NCBI RefSeq assembly: GCF_000331005.1
Contig: NZ_AEJB01000361.1
Coordinates: forward strand, 653,474-717,473
DNA: 64,000 bases
Reading direction: 5' to 3'
DNA from: Streptomyces turgidiscabies Car8
GTDB taxonomy: Bacteria; Actinomycetota; Actinomycetes; Streptomycetales; Streptomycetaceae
The notes below the pieces were generated by a model. The model had not been told where the DNA came from and ran no database searches. It saw only the letters and a list, made by a program, of their open reading frames with translations. Below, piece after piece: positions 1 through 8,854 of the stretch (positions within the stretch are counted from its first letter, which is position 1; each line of letters starts with the position of its first letter). The position numbers and the translations under genes were made by a program.

Positions 1-151
1 CGCGGACGGCGCCGGCCAGGGCCGCTCGCTCCAGGGCGTCCCGCTGGGCCGCGTACAGGGATGACCTGATGGCGAGGGCCAGGGGGACGGCCAGGAGGAC
101 CAGGGCGACCATGACGGCGGTGAGGGCCACGCGCACCACACGCTGTCTCAT
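1..151 (-). CDS. Sensor histidine kinase, N-terminal fragment (runs off the window)
   Basis: The first 50 residues are visible, starting MRQRVVRVALTAVM. A short basic N-terminus is followed by one strongly hydrophobic membrane segment (about residues 7-27), then the start of an extracytoplasmic region (SSLYAAQRDALERAALAG). This is the usual beginning of an actinomycete two-component sensor kinase; no catalytic domain lies inside the window, so the family call is by resemblance only. It diverges from the lipoprotein/ABC operon that starts at 369, and that operon ends with an OmpR-type regulator, so kinase and regulator may be partners. It could instead be another single-pass membrane protein. 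Confidence 0.5.
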   Translation of the reverse strand, partial: MRQRVVRVALTAVMVALVLLAVPLALAIRSSLYAAQRDALERAALAGAVR

Positions 152-368
152 GCCCCCATGATGCGTGCCGTCGGCCTGCCCGTACGGGACCGGCCGCACG
201 CTTTTGCCGTCGTCTAACCCTCGCCGTGCGGTGCGTTAACCGGCCGCCTCCTAGCGTCGTTGCCATGACCGCCCGGTCGGCGCACAGCCCCCGGCCGGCA
301 GCTCGTCTCCCCCGCTCTTTCCAAGCGTTCCAGGCGTTTTCCAGGCATTTCCCAGGAGGGCAGCAACG

Positions 369-1019
369 ATGGCACGCGTACATGTCTTCGGCGTCGTCGG
401 GCTCGTACTCGCCGCGGCGGTGACCGCCGGGTGTTCCGGTTCCGGGGCCACCTCCGGCTCGGGTTCCAGCTCAAGTTCCGGTGCTGCTTCCACCACCGCT
501 TCCGCTGGAGGCTCGGGCAGCAGTCCGGCGCCCACCGAGTCCAATCCGCCCGGCGACATCCCTGACAACCAGGCGTTCGTCGCCTACCAGCCGTCCGGTG
601 GCGCGTTCACCGGGTTCACGGTGAAGGTGCCCGAGGGCTGGGCCCGTACCAGCCAAGGCGGCACCACCGTCTTCACCGACAAACTCAACCGCGTCCAGAT
701 CTCCGCCGCTGCCACGTCGAGCGCGCCCACGGTCGGCTCGGTCACCCGCCAGGTCGTGCCCCAACTACGCGTCCAGGTACCGAAGTTCACAAGCCCGAAG
801 GTGTCCGCGGTGACCCGGAAAGCGGGTGGGGCCGTGCTGCTGACCTATCAGGGTGACTCCGCCGCGAATCCGGTCACCGGCAAGGTCGTGCGCGACGCGT
901 TCGAGCGGTACGCCTTCTACCGGCAGGGCCACGAGGTGGACCTCACCCTGTCCGGCCCGGTCAACGCCGACAACGTTGACCCCTGGCGCATCGTCAGCGA
1001 CTCCTTCACCTGGAAGTAA
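369..1019 (+). CDS. Secreted lipoprotein of unknown function
   Basis: The 216-residue product has a lipoprotein signal peptide: hydrophobic stretch (residues 6-19) ending in a lipobox TAGC, so the mature protein should be lipid-anchored at Cys21 on the outer face of the membrane. A Ser/Gly/Ala-rich linker (about residues 22-60) precedes a compact domain (about 75-216) ending SDSFTWK, similar to the small PsbP/LpqN-like lipoproteins of actinomycetes. An AGGAGGG ribosome-binding site lies 9 bases upstream of the ATG. Four bases separate the stop from the next RBS, so it is cotranscribed with the two ABC ATPases and the permease. It may be the extracellular partner or sensor of that exporter. 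The exact family was not recognised. Confidence 0.75.
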   Translation: MARVHVFGVVGLVLAAAVTAGCSGSGATSGSGSSSSSGAASTTASAGGSGSSPAPTESNPPGDIPDNQAFVAYQPSGGAFTGFTVKVPEGWARTSQGGTTVFTDKLNRVQISAAATSSAPTVGSVTRQVVPQLRVQVPKFTSPKVSAVTRKAGGAVLLTYQGDSAANPVTGKVVRDAFERYAFYRQGHEVDLTLSGPVNADNVDPWRIVSDSFTWK

Positions 1020-1031
1020 GGAGTGAACACC

Positions 1032-1763
1032 ATGCCGGTCCCACCGTCCGACGAGGCCCTCACCGCGCGGGAGCTGTACCGCTTCTTCCGGGCCGGCGAG
1101 GAGGAGACGCTCGCCCTGCGCGGGGTGTCCCTGCGGGTGCGGCGCGGTGAGACGATCGCCGTGGTCGGGCCGTCCGGAGCGGGCAAGTCCACCCTGCTGT
1201 CCTGTCTGGCCGGGCTCGACGAACCCTCGGGCGGTGAGGTGCGCGTGGACGGCGTACGCATCAGCCACCGGCCGGAGACCGAACGAGCCCGGCTGCGCGC
1301 CCGGAACATCGGCGTTCTGCTGCAGAGCCGCAACCTCGTCGCCCACCTCAGCGTGCGCGACAACGTCCGCCTGGCGCACAGCGCCGTGCGCGGCCGGCCG
1401 GCCGTTCCGGCGGGAGAGCTGCTGGACGAGGTGGGGCTCGCGGGGCGGGCACACGCGCTGCCCCGGCAACTGTCGGGCGGCGAGCTGGCGCGCGCCGGTC
1501 TGGCCGTCGCGCTGGCCAACTCCCCGGCCGTCCTGCTGGCGGACGAACCGACCGGCGAACTCGACGGCGGCACCGAGCGCCTGATCCTTCAGATGCTGCG
1601 CGACCGCGCCGCCCTGGGCTGCGCGGTGCTGATCGTCACCCACAGCGCCGAAGCCGTCCGGATCGCCGACCGGGTGATCGCTCTGGACGACGGCAGGGCC
1701 CACGAGAGCTCCAAGTACCGGGCAGGCACGCAGCAGCAGGAGGCCCACGATGTCGCCCCGTGA
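1032..1763 (+). CDS. ABC transporter ATP-binding protein (MacB/LolD-like)
   Basis: This is an ATPase of the type that pairs with FtsX-like permeases. Walker A GPSGAGKST is at about residues 46-54, the Q-loop region reads LLQSRNL, the signature is LSGGELARA, and Walker B is LLADEPTGELDGG, followed by the H-loop TH. The start is placed at ATG 1032 because AAGGAG lies 8 bases upstream; a GTG at 1023 would overlap that RBS. Its end overlaps the second ATPase by 14 bases. Signature and Walker B are intact, so it should hydrolyse ATP. With the neighbouring ATPase it probably energises the 882-residue permease; the substrate is unknown, but resistance/export of a lipid or peptide is common for this class. 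Confidence 0.9.
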   Translation: MPVPPSDEALTARELYRFFRAGEEETLALRGVSLRVRRGETIAVVGPSGAGKSTLLSCLAGLDEPSGGEVRVDGVRISHRPETERARLRARNIGVLLQSRNLVAHLSVRDNVRLAHSAVRGRPAVPAGELLDEVGLAGRAHALPRQLSGGELARAGLAVALANSPAVLLADEPTGELDGGTERLILQMLRDRAALGCAVLIVTHSAEAVRIADRVIALDDGRAHESSKYRAGTQQQEAHDVAP

Positions 1764-2463
1764 TCACTCCGTACCGGCCGATAAGCCCGTGACGTCGGTG
1801 GACGAAGTGCTCGTCGACTGCCGGGACGCGGCTCTCACCTTCGGCCGCGGCTCGATGGCCGTGGTGGCGGTGCACGGAGCGAACCTGCGGATCCGGTCCG
1901 GGGACCGGCTCGCCATCGTCGGCCCGTCCGGATCGGGCAAGTCGTCCCTGCTGCATCTGCTGGCCGGGCTCGAACAGCCCACCAGCGGCACCGTCACCCG
2001 GCCCGCCCTGGACGGCCCGCGCGGCATGGGGATCGTCTTCCAGGGCGACAGCCTGATCCCCGCCCTCGACGTGGTCGAGAACACCGCGCTGCCGCTGGTC
2101 CTGGCCGGAGTGCCGGACGCCGAAGCGCAGCGGTCGGCCGCCGAGGCCCTCGCCCTGGTGGACGCCGCCGATCTGGCCGAGCGACTGCCGGAGGAGATCT
2201 CCGGCGGGCAGGCCCAGCGCGTCGCCGCCGCCCGCGTCCTGGCCCAGTCCCCCCGGCTGATCCTCGCCGACGAACCCACCGGCCGACTCGACCACACCAC
2301 CGGCGGGCACGTCCTGGACGCCCTGCTGACCGCGGCCGACCGGACAGGTGCGGCCCTCGTCGTCACCACCCACGACCCGGCCATCGCCGCGCGACTCACC
2401 ACCCGGCTGGCCATGCGCGACGGCCGACTGCTCACCCCGGCCGAATCGCAGGAGGCGTCATGA
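1750..2463 (+). CDS. ABC transporter ATP-binding protein (second ATPase)
   Basis: The 237-residue product contains Walker A GPSGSGKSS (about residues 58-66), signature ISGGQAQRV, and Walker B LILADEPTGRLD. It is homologous to the preceding ATPase but diverged, so the pair may work as a heterodimer. It begins inside the end of the upstream gene and its stop overlaps the permease start as ATGA, indicating tight translational coupling. GTTTs for substrate choice cannot be read from the sequence. A MacB-type mechanotransmission exporter with two dedicated ATPases is the most economical reading of the operon. Confidence 0.9.
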   Translation: MSPRDHSVPADKPVTSVDEVLVDCRDAALTFGRGSMAVVAVHGANLRIRSGDRLAIVGPSGSGKSSLLHLLAGLEQPTSGTVTRPALDGPRGMGIVFQGDSLIPALDVVENTALPLVLAGVPDAEAQRSAAEALALVDAADLAERLPEEISGGQAQRVAAARVLAQSPRLILADEPTGRLDHTTGGHVLDALLTAADRTGAALVVTTHDPAIAARLTTRLAMRDGRLLTPAESQEAS

Positions 2464-5108
2464 ACACCGCATGGGCCCGCGGGCTGGCCCGCCACCGCAC
2501 CGGCCGGCTCCTGGCCGCCCTGGCCGGCATCGCCCTGGCCGTCGCCCTCGTCACCTCGCTCGGTTCGTTCCTCACCGCGTCCAAGGCGACCATGACACAG
2601 CGCGCCGTGCGCTCCGTCGCCGTGGACTGGCAGGTCGAGGTGCAGGCCGGCGCCGACCCGCGGGCGATGCTGTCCCTGGTGCGGAAAGCCCCCGGCATCC
2701 ACAACGCCGTCCCGGTCGGCTTCGCCCACAGCTCCGCGTTCACGGCCCAGGTACAGGGCAGCACCCAGACCACGGGTCCGGGCATAGTGCTGGGCCTGCC
2801 CGACGGCTACCAAAAGCTGTTCCCCGGCGAGATCCGCCCGCTCACCGGCGGTGCCGGCGGAGTTCTGCTGGCCCAGCAGACCGCCTCCAACCTGCACGTC
2901 GCCCCCGGTGACACCGTCGGCATCCGGCTCCCCGGAACGGGCGTACGCCAGGTCCGGGTGGCCGGCGTCGTCGATCTCCCGCAGGCCGACTCGCTGTTCC
3001 AGAAGGTCGGCGCGCCGCCCCAGTCCCAGCCCACCGCGCCGCCCGACAACGTCGTTCTGCTCCCCTCCGACACCTTCACCTCGCTGACCGCCCAGGCGCC
3101 CGCCGCAGGCGTCACCACGCAGGTCCATGCCGCGCGCGACGCCAGGCTGCCCTCCGACCCGGCCTCCGCCTTCAACACCGTGACCCGCGGCGCCCACAAC
3201 CTGGAGGCCCGTGCCTCGGGCGCGGCGGTCGTCGGGAACAACCTGGGCGCCGCCCTCGACTCCGCCCGTCAGGACGCCCTGTACGCACAGATCCTCTTCC
3301 TCTTCCTCGGTGTGCCCGGCGCACTCCTCGCCGCCGCGCTGACCGCCGCGGTCGCCGCGGCCGGCGGTGAACGGCGCCGCCAGGAGCAGGCGTTGCTGCG
3401 GCTGCGCGGGCTGCGGCCGGGCCGGATCGCCGCCCTGTCCGGTCTGGAAGCCGCGCTGGTGGGGGCCGGTGGCGGCATTGCCGGACTCGGCATCGCCGCG
3501 CTGACGGGCCGTCTCGCCTTCGGGTCGGCCTCGTTCGGGACGAGCGCGGGTTCCTGGATCCTCTGGTACGCCCTGGCCTTCGTGCTCGGTGCCGTCGTGG
3601 CCGCGGGCGCCGTCCTCGTCCCCGCACTGCGCGACCTGCGGGGCGTGACGGTCGCCGACACACGCAGGGCCGGGCGGCGTACGGGCCGCGTGTGGTGGAT
3701 GCGCTACGGCCTGGACTTCGCGCTGCTGGTCTGTTCCTGGCTCGTCTTCCGCGCCTCGTCCGGCAACCAGTACGCCCTCGTCCTCGCCCCGGAGGGCGTG
3801 CCGAGCATCTCCGTGTCGTACTGGGCGTTTCTGGGCCCGGCCCTGCTGTGGTTCGGCGCCGCGCTGCTGCTGTGGCGGCTCACACTCCTCGCGCTCACCC
3901 ACGGCCGAGCCGTGCTGGCCCGGCTGTCCCGCCCGCTGGCCGCGAACCTGGCGGGAACGACGGCCGCGGTCCTCTCCCGCCGCCGGCGGCCGCTGGCCCG
4001 GTCGGTGGTGCTGCTGGCGCTCGCGGTGTCCTTCGCGATCTCCACGGCGACCTTCAACGCCACGTACAAGCAGCAGGCCGAGGTCGACGCGCGGCTCACC
4101 AACGGCGCCGACGTCACCGTGACCGAGCCGCTGGGAGCGCGGACGCCGCCCAGCGCCGCCGCTTCTCTCAAGGTCTCCGGCGTACGTCATGTCGAGCCGC
4201 TCCAGCACCGGTTCGCCAACGTCGGCTCCGACCTCCAGGACCTCTACGGCGTACGCCCGGACACGATCACCTCCGCCACTTCCCTCCAGGACGCGTACTT
4301 CTCCGGAGGCAGCGCCGGCACCCTCATGCGCAAGCTCGCGAAGCAGCCCGACGCGCTGCTGGTCAGCGCGGAGACGGTCACCGACTTCCAGCTCTCACCC
4401 GGTGACACCGTCAACCTGCGGATCCAGGACGCCCGTACGAAGGCGCTGCGCACGGTGCCCTTCCACTACGTGGGCGTCGCCAAGGAGTTCCCGACGGCGC
4501 CGAAGGACAGCTTCTTCGTCGCCAACGCCTCCTACGTGGCCCGGGCCACCGGCAGCGACGCGGTCGGCGCCTTCCTCCTGGACACCGGCGGCGCCCACCA
4601 GCAGCGGATCGCCGCCCACCTGCGGGGGCAGCTCGGCACCAGCGCCATCGTCACCGACCTCACGCAGACCCGCGGCACCGTCGGCACCAGCCTGACCGCC
4701 GTCGACCTCGCCGGACTCACCCGCATCGAGCTGGCCTTCGCGGTGCTCCTGGCCGCCGGGGCCGGCGGACTCGTCCTCGCGCTCGGCCTCGCCGAACGCC
4801 GCCGCACCTTCGCCATCGCCACCGTGCTCGGCGCGACGCGACGGCATCTGCGCGGGATGGTCCTCACCGAGGCGATCCTGCTGATCGCGGGCGGTCTGGC
4901 CGGCGGCGCGCTCATCGGCTGGGCCCTCTCCGAGATGCTCGTCAAGGTCCTGACGGGCGTGTTCGACCCGCCGCCCGCCGCCCTCGCCGTCCCGGTCGCC
5001 TATCTGACGCTGACCGCGTTCGCCGCGACCGCGGCCGTCCTGGCCGCCGCGCTGAACGGGGTGCGCCGGGCCGCCCGACCCGCCGTCGAGGAACTTCGGG
5101 ATCTGTGA
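2460..5108 (+). CDS. FtsX-family ABC transporter permease
   Basis: This 882-residue membrane protein has the duplicated layout of actinomycete FtsX-type permeases. It has an N-terminal membrane segment (about residues 13-33) and a large extracytoplasmic domain (about 40-265). A first three-helix FtsX block (about 275-400) follows, then central membrane helices (about 415-480), a further anchor near 515-540 and a second extracytoplasmic domain. A C-terminal FtsX block (about 750-882) contains the typical ERRRTFAIATVLGATRR motif. It overlaps the second ATPase (ATGA) and the response regulator (GTGA). Such permeases usually couple ATP hydrolysis to periplasmic/extracellular conformational work instead of classic import. 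The long extracellular loops could contact the lipoprotein encoded first in the operon. Confidence 0.9.
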   Translation: MNTAWARGLARHRTGRLLAALAGIALAVALVTSLGSFLTASKATMTQRAVRSVAVDWQVEVQAGADPRAMLSLVRKAPGIHNAVPVGFAHSSAFTAQVQGSTQTTGPGIVLGLPDGYQKLFPGEIRPLTGGAGGVLLAQQTASNLHVAPGDTVGIRLPGTGVRQVRVAGVVDLPQADSLFQKVGAPPQSQPTAPPDNVVLLPSDTFTSLTAQAPAAGVTTQVHAARDARLPSDPASAFNTVTRGAHNLEARASGAAVVGNNLGAALDSARQDALYAQILFLFLGVPGALLAAALTAAVAAAGGERRRQEQALLRLRGLRPGRIAALSGLEAALVGAGGGIAGLGIAALTGRLAFGSASFGTSAGSWILWYALAFVLGAVVAAGAVLVPALRDLRGVTVADTRRAGRRTGRVWWMRYGLDFALLVCSWLVFRASSGNQYALVLAPEGVPSISVSYWAFLGPALLWFGAALLLWRLTLLALTHGRAVLARLSRPLAANLAGTTAAVLSRRRRPLARSVVLLALAVSFAISTATFNATYKQQAEVDARLTNGADVTVTEPLGARTPPSAAASLKVSGVRHVEPLQHRFANVGSDLQDLYGVRPDTITSATSLQDAYFSGGSAGTLMRKLAKQPDALLVSAETVTDFQLSPGDTVNLRIQDARTKALRTVPFHYVGVAKEFPTAPKDSFFVANASYVARATGSDAVGAFLLDTGGAHQQRIAAHLRGQLGTSAIVTDLTQTRGTVGTSLTAVDLAGLTRIELAFAVLLAAGAGGLVLALGLAERRRTFAIATVLGATRRHLRGMVLTEAILLIAGGLAGGALIGWALSEMLVKVLTGVFDPPPAALAVPVAYLTLTAFAATAAVLAAALNGVRRAARPAVEELRDL

Positions 5109-5875
5109 ACGCCCCGTCCGGCTCTACGCTGCCCAGCATGCGAACGCCCGTCACACCGGACCACAGCCGCTATCGGGTCCTCGTCGTCGAGGACGACGAC
5201 ACCATCGGCCGTCATCTGGAAACGGGGCTGCGCAGCAACGGCTACACCCCGACGTGGAGCCGGACCGGGACGGGCGCCCTCACCGAGTCCGCGCAGACCC
5301 CGTACGACGTGCTGCTCCTGGACCTGGGCCTGCCCGACATGGACGGCCTCGACATCGCCCGCACGCTGCGCGCCCGCCTCCCCGACCTGCTGATCATCAT
5401 CCTCACCGCCCGCACGGACGATATCGACGTCATCGCCGGCCTCGACGCCGGAGCCGACGACTATCTGGTCAAACCCTTCAGCCTGACCGTGCTGCTCGCC
5501 CGGCTGCGCGCCCATCTGCGCCGCCGGGCCATCGACGCCCCGCCGCAGCAGCCGATCCGGCTCGGCGACCTCGTCATCGACGTCACGGCCCGCCGGTGCA
5601 CACTCCACGACCGTGAAGTCGAACTCCGGCCCAAGGAGTTCGAGCTGCTCGCCCTGCTCGCCCGGCACGCCGGAGAGGCCGTGTCCCGCGAGGTGCTGAT
5701 GGCGGAGGTCTGGGACGAGAACTGGTTCGGCTCCACCAAGACCCTCGACGTCACGATGGCCGGCCTGCGCCGCCGCCTGGCTGACGCGGCCTCGTCCCCC
5801 GCGGCGCTACCGAGGATCTCCACCCTGCGGGGGCACGGCTACCGTCTGGAGCCCCACGCGCCGCCGCCCGTCTGA
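5105..5875 (+). CDS. OmpR/PhoB-family response regulator
   Basis: An N-terminal receiver domain (acidic triad start VEDDD, phospho-acceptor Asp near residue 73 in LLLDLGLPDMDG, switch Thr in ILTAR, conserved Lys in LVKPF) is followed by a winged-helix DNA-binding domain (about 165-250; ending STLRGHGYRLE). The GTG at 5105 overlaps the permease stop. An ATG at 5138 would remove 11 residues and still leave a full receiver, so the start is uncertain. It is the last gene of the exporter operon and most likely regulates it. The cognate kinase could be the gene starting at 151 on the opposite strand, at the other end of the operon. Confidence 0.9.
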   Translation: MNAPSGSTLPSMRTPVTPDHSRYRVLVVEDDDTIGRHLETGLRSNGYTPTWSRTGTGALTESAQTPYDVLLLDLGLPDMDGLDIARTLRARLPDLLIIILTARTDDIDVIAGLDAGADDYLVKPFSLTVLLARLRAHLRRRAIDAPPQQPIRLGDLVIDVTARRCTLHDREVELRPKEFELLALLARHAGEAVSREVLMAEVWDENWFGSTKTLDVTMAGLRRRLADAASSPAALPRISTLRGHGYRLEPHAPPPV

Positions 5876-5951
5876 GGAAGGCGGCAGCGGCATCGCCCGA
5901 CTGGGGTGCGACGTTCACGCGGGACATCCCGCCGGCCGACGGCGATCAGGG

Positions 5952-6887
5952 TCAGAGCACAGAACGCCGGGCCAACAGTCCCAGCACCAGCAGACCGGGT
6001 ACCAGCGGCAGCCACCCGGTCAGCAGCCGGTAGCCGAACACCGCCGACACCGCCACGGATCCGGGCGCGCCCGCCGCGGTGAGCGCGAACGCCAGCGCCG
6101 CGTCCAGGGAACCCAGCCCGCCGGGGGTGGGCAGCAGCGCCGCCGCGCCACTGGCGACGAGGTAAGCCAACAGCACCTGACCGGCGGGCAGGGCGACGTC
6201 CAGCGCGCGGACGACGGCGATCACCACGGCGGCGTGCAGCAGCGCGAACGCCAGAGATCCGCCCCACAGCGCACACGCCCGCGCCCGGCTCCCGTGCACG
6301 GCCCGCACGTCGGTGCGGACCCGGGCGAGCGCCACCAGAAGGCGGCTGCGCAGCGGCTTGCTGAACGCCACGCCCGCGACGGCCGCGAGAACGAAGGGGA
6401 CGCGGAGGACCGGAATCGACAGGTGTGGAGCAGCACGGGGTGAGGTCAGCAGCAGCGCGACGGCCAGGCCGACGCGCACGATGCCACCGGCAGCGGCCTT
6501 GACGGCGAGCGCGGTCGCCGAGCGGGCGGTGGACAGTCCGCAGCGGGTCAGGAAGCGCAGATTGACCGCGCTCGCCCCGACTCCGGCCGGCAGCAGATGG
6601 TTGGCCGCCGAAGCCGCGAACTGGGCCGCGACCAGCCGGCCGGCCGGCAGCCGTTCGGCCACCGCTCCTTGTTGTACGACGGCCGCGCACATCCAGGTCG
6701 ACAGAGCCGCGGCGGCCGCCACCAGCAGCCAGCCCCGGTCCGCGGCGGCGAGCCGGTCGGTCCCGGCGTCCACCGCACGCCGATGAGCGGCAAGGACAGC
6801 GCAGCCCAGCACCATGACAACCAGCGCGACAGCGGCGTGCCAGGACAGGCGCCCGCTCCTCTTCGCCGATGCTTCGACGACGCTCAT
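5952..6887 (-). CDS. LPG-synthase-TM-type (UPF0104, flippase-like) membrane protein
   Basis: The 311-residue protein has about eight hydrophobic segments and the family signature region (AQFAASAANHLLPAGVGASA, near residues 87-106) of lysylphosphatidylglycerol synthase transmembrane-domain proteins (PF03706). It lacks the C-terminal soluble lysyl-transferase domain, so it is the stand-alone flippase-like form often found beside polyprenyl-linked glycosyltransferases. It starts 4 bases after the stop of the upstream GT-C-like gene, so the two are cotranscribed. The pair suggests transfer of a lipid-linked sugar or polyol, with this protein handling the lipid; that role is inference. It is convergent with the response regulator, with 76 bases between them. 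Confidence 0.75.
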   Translation of the reverse strand: MSVVEASAKRSGRLSWHAAVALVVMVLGCAVLAAHRRAVDAGTDRLAAADRGWLLVAAAAALSTWMCAAVVQQGAVAERLPAGRLVAAQFAASAANHLLPAGVGASAVNLRFLTRCGLSTARSATALAVKAAAGGIVRVGLAVALLLTSPRAAPHLSIPVLRVPFVLAAVAGVAFSKPLRSRLLVALARVRTDVRAVHGSRARACALWGGSLAFALLHAAVVIAVVRALDVALPAGQVLLAYLVASGAAALLPTPGGLGSLDAALAFALTAAGAPGSVAVSAVFGYRLLTGWLPLVPGLLVLGLLARRSVL

Positions 6888-6891
6888 CGCG

Positions 6892-8391
6892 TCACCGCGC
6901 CTGGGCGGCGGAGGGCCCCACGAACACCGGCATGCCGCCTGCCTGGTGCCGGGCCCACCCGCGGGCGTATGCGGGTGGTCGACCGTCCGGCGTCGCGAGG
7001 ACGGCGACCGGCTGATGCCGGGCAGCCTGCCGAATGGCGCTCGCCGTCGTGTTGGCGTTGTGGCCCCCGGTCGCGACGGAGGAACAGCCCGCGTAGAAGG
7101 CGATCGGAACGGCTTCGTACCCGGTGAGCAGGCAGGGCGGGCGTACGCCGAGCCGGTGCAGGTCGGCCGCGGTGCGGGCCCAGTCGTCGTGGGCCGCGGT
7201 AGTGCGGTGCACGGTGCGCTCCAGCACCACGTACTGGATGGCGAGGTGCCCGGTCAGCCCAAGCGTCACCAGCGTCACGGCCGCCACACGCCATACCCCA
7301 CTCGTGGCCGTGACCAGGCGGAACAGTGCGTCTGCCACCGGAATCGCGAGCAGCGCGTAGGCAGGCAGCAGGAAACGGGGCGCGGCGTACCCGATCAGGA
7401 ACAGGTACGGAAACGCTGCCGAGCCCGCGCAGACCAGCAGGACGAGCATGGCCGTCGCGCGCCGGGCGCGGAGCGCCAGGACGAGGGCGAGGACGGCGAG
7501 CAGAGGAAGGGCGTACCACCAGGCCGTCACCACCGGGTTGGGCATCGCCCCGGTACACGGCCGGCACAGGGAGCGTCCGCCGAGGCTGCGCAACTGGTCG
7601 CCGGCGGCGATGTGCCAGCCGAGGCCGCCCTGGATGCGGGAGGCGTCGGACAGGCGCTGCCCCAGGCCGCCGTAGGAGACGTACGCCTCGATCACCCACT
7701 CGCCCGCTCCGGCGACCAGGCCGGCGACCAGGGCGAGCAGCAGCCGGGGGTGCCGCCAGCGTCGTACGCCCACCTGCAGGCCGAGCAGCGGAAGGACCGC
7801 CCAGACGGCATCCATGGGCCGCATCCAGGCCATCAGCGCCACGCTCGCGCCCACGCCCCACAGGGCTGTCCGAGTGGAGCGGTCCGCCTGGGCGCGCAGG
7901 AAATATCCGGTACCGGCCAGGGCGCCGATCGCCACCCAGAAGTTGGGCATGGCCTGCGGCGCGTAGAACAGGGTGACCCAGAGCGTCGCGAACAGAGCGC
8001 CCGCAGCGGCAAGGACCCGGGTCGGGAACAGCCCCCGCCAGGCGCGCAGTGCCAGGAACAGGCCGAGTCCGGACAGCAGCGCCAGGTAGACGCGCAGCAG
8101 CACGGTGGACGACGACCAGGAGGCGATGGGGGCGACCAGCAGGGGGACCCCGCGGGCGCGCGGTGCGCTGAAGAACGCGGCAGGGGCGTGGCCGCCGACC
8201 TGGCTGACGTAAACGGTCTCGTCCCAGCCCAGACCCATTCCCGGTCGTACGAAGGCGAGTTGGGCGAGCGTGAAGGCGGCCGCGACCAAGGCGAGCGAGT
8301 ACGGCGCTGTGCCGCGTCGCGCGGTACCGGCTGTCGGCGGCGCTCCGGGGCGCCGCCTGCCGGTGAGCGGGATGTTCAAGGTCTTGACCAT
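6892..8391 (-). CDS. GT-C-like integral membrane glycosyltransferase
   Basis: The 499-residue protein has a first membrane helix (about residues 30-48) followed by a loop with acidic pair GLGWDETVY, the Asp-Glu arrangement typical of GT-C glycosyltransferases (ArnT/PMT-like, metal-linked catalysis on lipid-phosphate sugar donors). About ten more membrane segments follow, then a C-terminal soluble part (about 400-499) with VLATPDGRPPAYARGWARHQ. It is the first gene of a two-gene operon with the flippase-like gene. The acceptor and sugar cannot be read. Upstream lie two perfect palindromes in an unusually AT-rich stretch, so transcription is probably controlled by dimeric regulators. Confidence 0.7.
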   Translation of the reverse strand: MVKTLNIPLTGRRRPGAPPTAGTARRGTAPYSLALVAAAFTLAQLAFVRPGMGLGWDETVYVSQVGGHAPAAFFSAPRARGVPLLVAPIASWSSSTVLLRVYLALLSGLGLFLALRAWRGLFPTRVLAAAGALFATLWVTLFYAPQAMPNFWVAIGALAGTGYFLRAQADRSTRTALWGVGASVALMAWMRPMDAVWAVLPLLGLQVGVRRWRHPRLLLALVAGLVAGAGEWVIEAYVSYGGLGQRLSDASRIQGGLGWHIAAGDQLRSLGGRSLCRPCTGAMPNPVVTAWWYALPLLAVLALVLALRARRATAMLVLLVCAGSAAFPYLFLIGYAAPRFLLPAYALLAIPVADALFRLVTATSGVWRVAAVTLVTLGLTGHLAIQYVVLERTVHRTTAAHDDWARTAADLHRLGVRPPCLLTGYEAVPIAFYAGCSSVATGGHNANTTASAIRQAARHQPVAVLATPDGRPPAYARGWARHQAGGMPVFVGPSAAQAR

Positions 8392-8405
8392 CGTGCACCC
8401 TTCAT

Positions 8406-8442
8406 TCCTACAAGTTGTAGGACCTCTTCACCTTGCAAGGTG
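8406..8442. promoter_or_regulatory. Two adjacent palindromic operator candidates
   Basis: Positions 8406-8422 read TCCTACAAGTTGTAGGA, a perfect 8+1+8 inverted repeat. Positions 8429-8442 read CACCTTGCAAGGTG, a perfect 14-base palindrome. Both lie 15-51 bases upstream of the GT-C-like gene (start 8391, minus strand), in a local AT-rich stretch. Further upstream, 8479-8500 holds an imperfect inverted repeat (ACTATCCCG / CGGGTAGT). The spacing and symmetry fit dimeric repressor sites over the promoter; the regulator is unknown. Confidence 0.5.
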
Positions 8443-8574
8443 TGGGATTGGAGATGGAATGGTCTAAATATTGGCAAACTATCCCGCTCTCTCGGGTAGT
8501 GCAGGGCGATGGAGACCGGGGGTGCCTGTTGAATCGGCACGGAGCGCGTGCCGGTGTGGACCCAGGCCATCTAG

Positions 8575-8695
8575 GGCCTGTTCTGAGTTGAGGTCACGGG
8601 AGGGCTGGAAGGCTGCGTAACCAGAGGATGGACCCGCGCAGGTGGAGTCCTGCGGCGTAGCTCTCGGGTGTCTTGTCATAGCGAGTGGCCAGCCC
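8575..8695 (-). mobile_element. Truncated copy of the IS5-family element (end fragment)
   Basis: From the CTAG at 8571-8574 onwards the sequence matches the end of the complete element at 11175 almost base for base for about 120 bases. It has the same terminal inverted repeat (TTCTGAGTTGAGGTCACGGG) and the same transposase C-terminus in the minus-strand frame (LATRYDKTPESYAAGLHLRG). Homology stops abruptly after CCAGCCC at 8695; the rest of the transposase is gone. It lies in the same orientation as the complete copy 2.5 kb away, with the TetR/SDR/Ddn-like cassette between them. Confidence 0.9.
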
Positions 8696-8696
8696 T

Positions 8697-8834
8697 GAGG
8701 CGGCCTTCGAGGCGCACGCCGTGTCGCCGGTGCACGCGGAGGTCACCAAACGCCTCCGCGAACTCTGCGTCGCGGGGACGGAGGCGTACCGGCTCGGCCT
8801 GGTCGCCGGGAAGGGGCTCCCCGCGGCGTCTTGA
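8697..8834 (+). pseudogene. C-terminal remnant of an unidentified gene
   Basis: Directly at the break of the IS remnant an open plus-strand frame runs for 45 codons to TGA at 8832. It reads, for example, AHAVSPVHAEVTKRLRELC and ends GLVAGKGLPAAS. Codon third positions are strongly G/C, as in real Streptomyces genes, but there is no plausible start. This looks like the tail of a gene cut by the IS-linked rearrangement. The family was not recognised. Confidence 0.4.
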
Positions 8835-8854
8835 GACAACGCGCGTCTCGACGG

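Noticed and set aside
1764..4208. Very long minus-strand open frame (814 codons) antisense to the ABC/FtsX genes
   Set aside because: A GC-skew shadow: repetitive Gly/Gln/Arg composition, no RBS, and the plus-strand genes have clear motifs.
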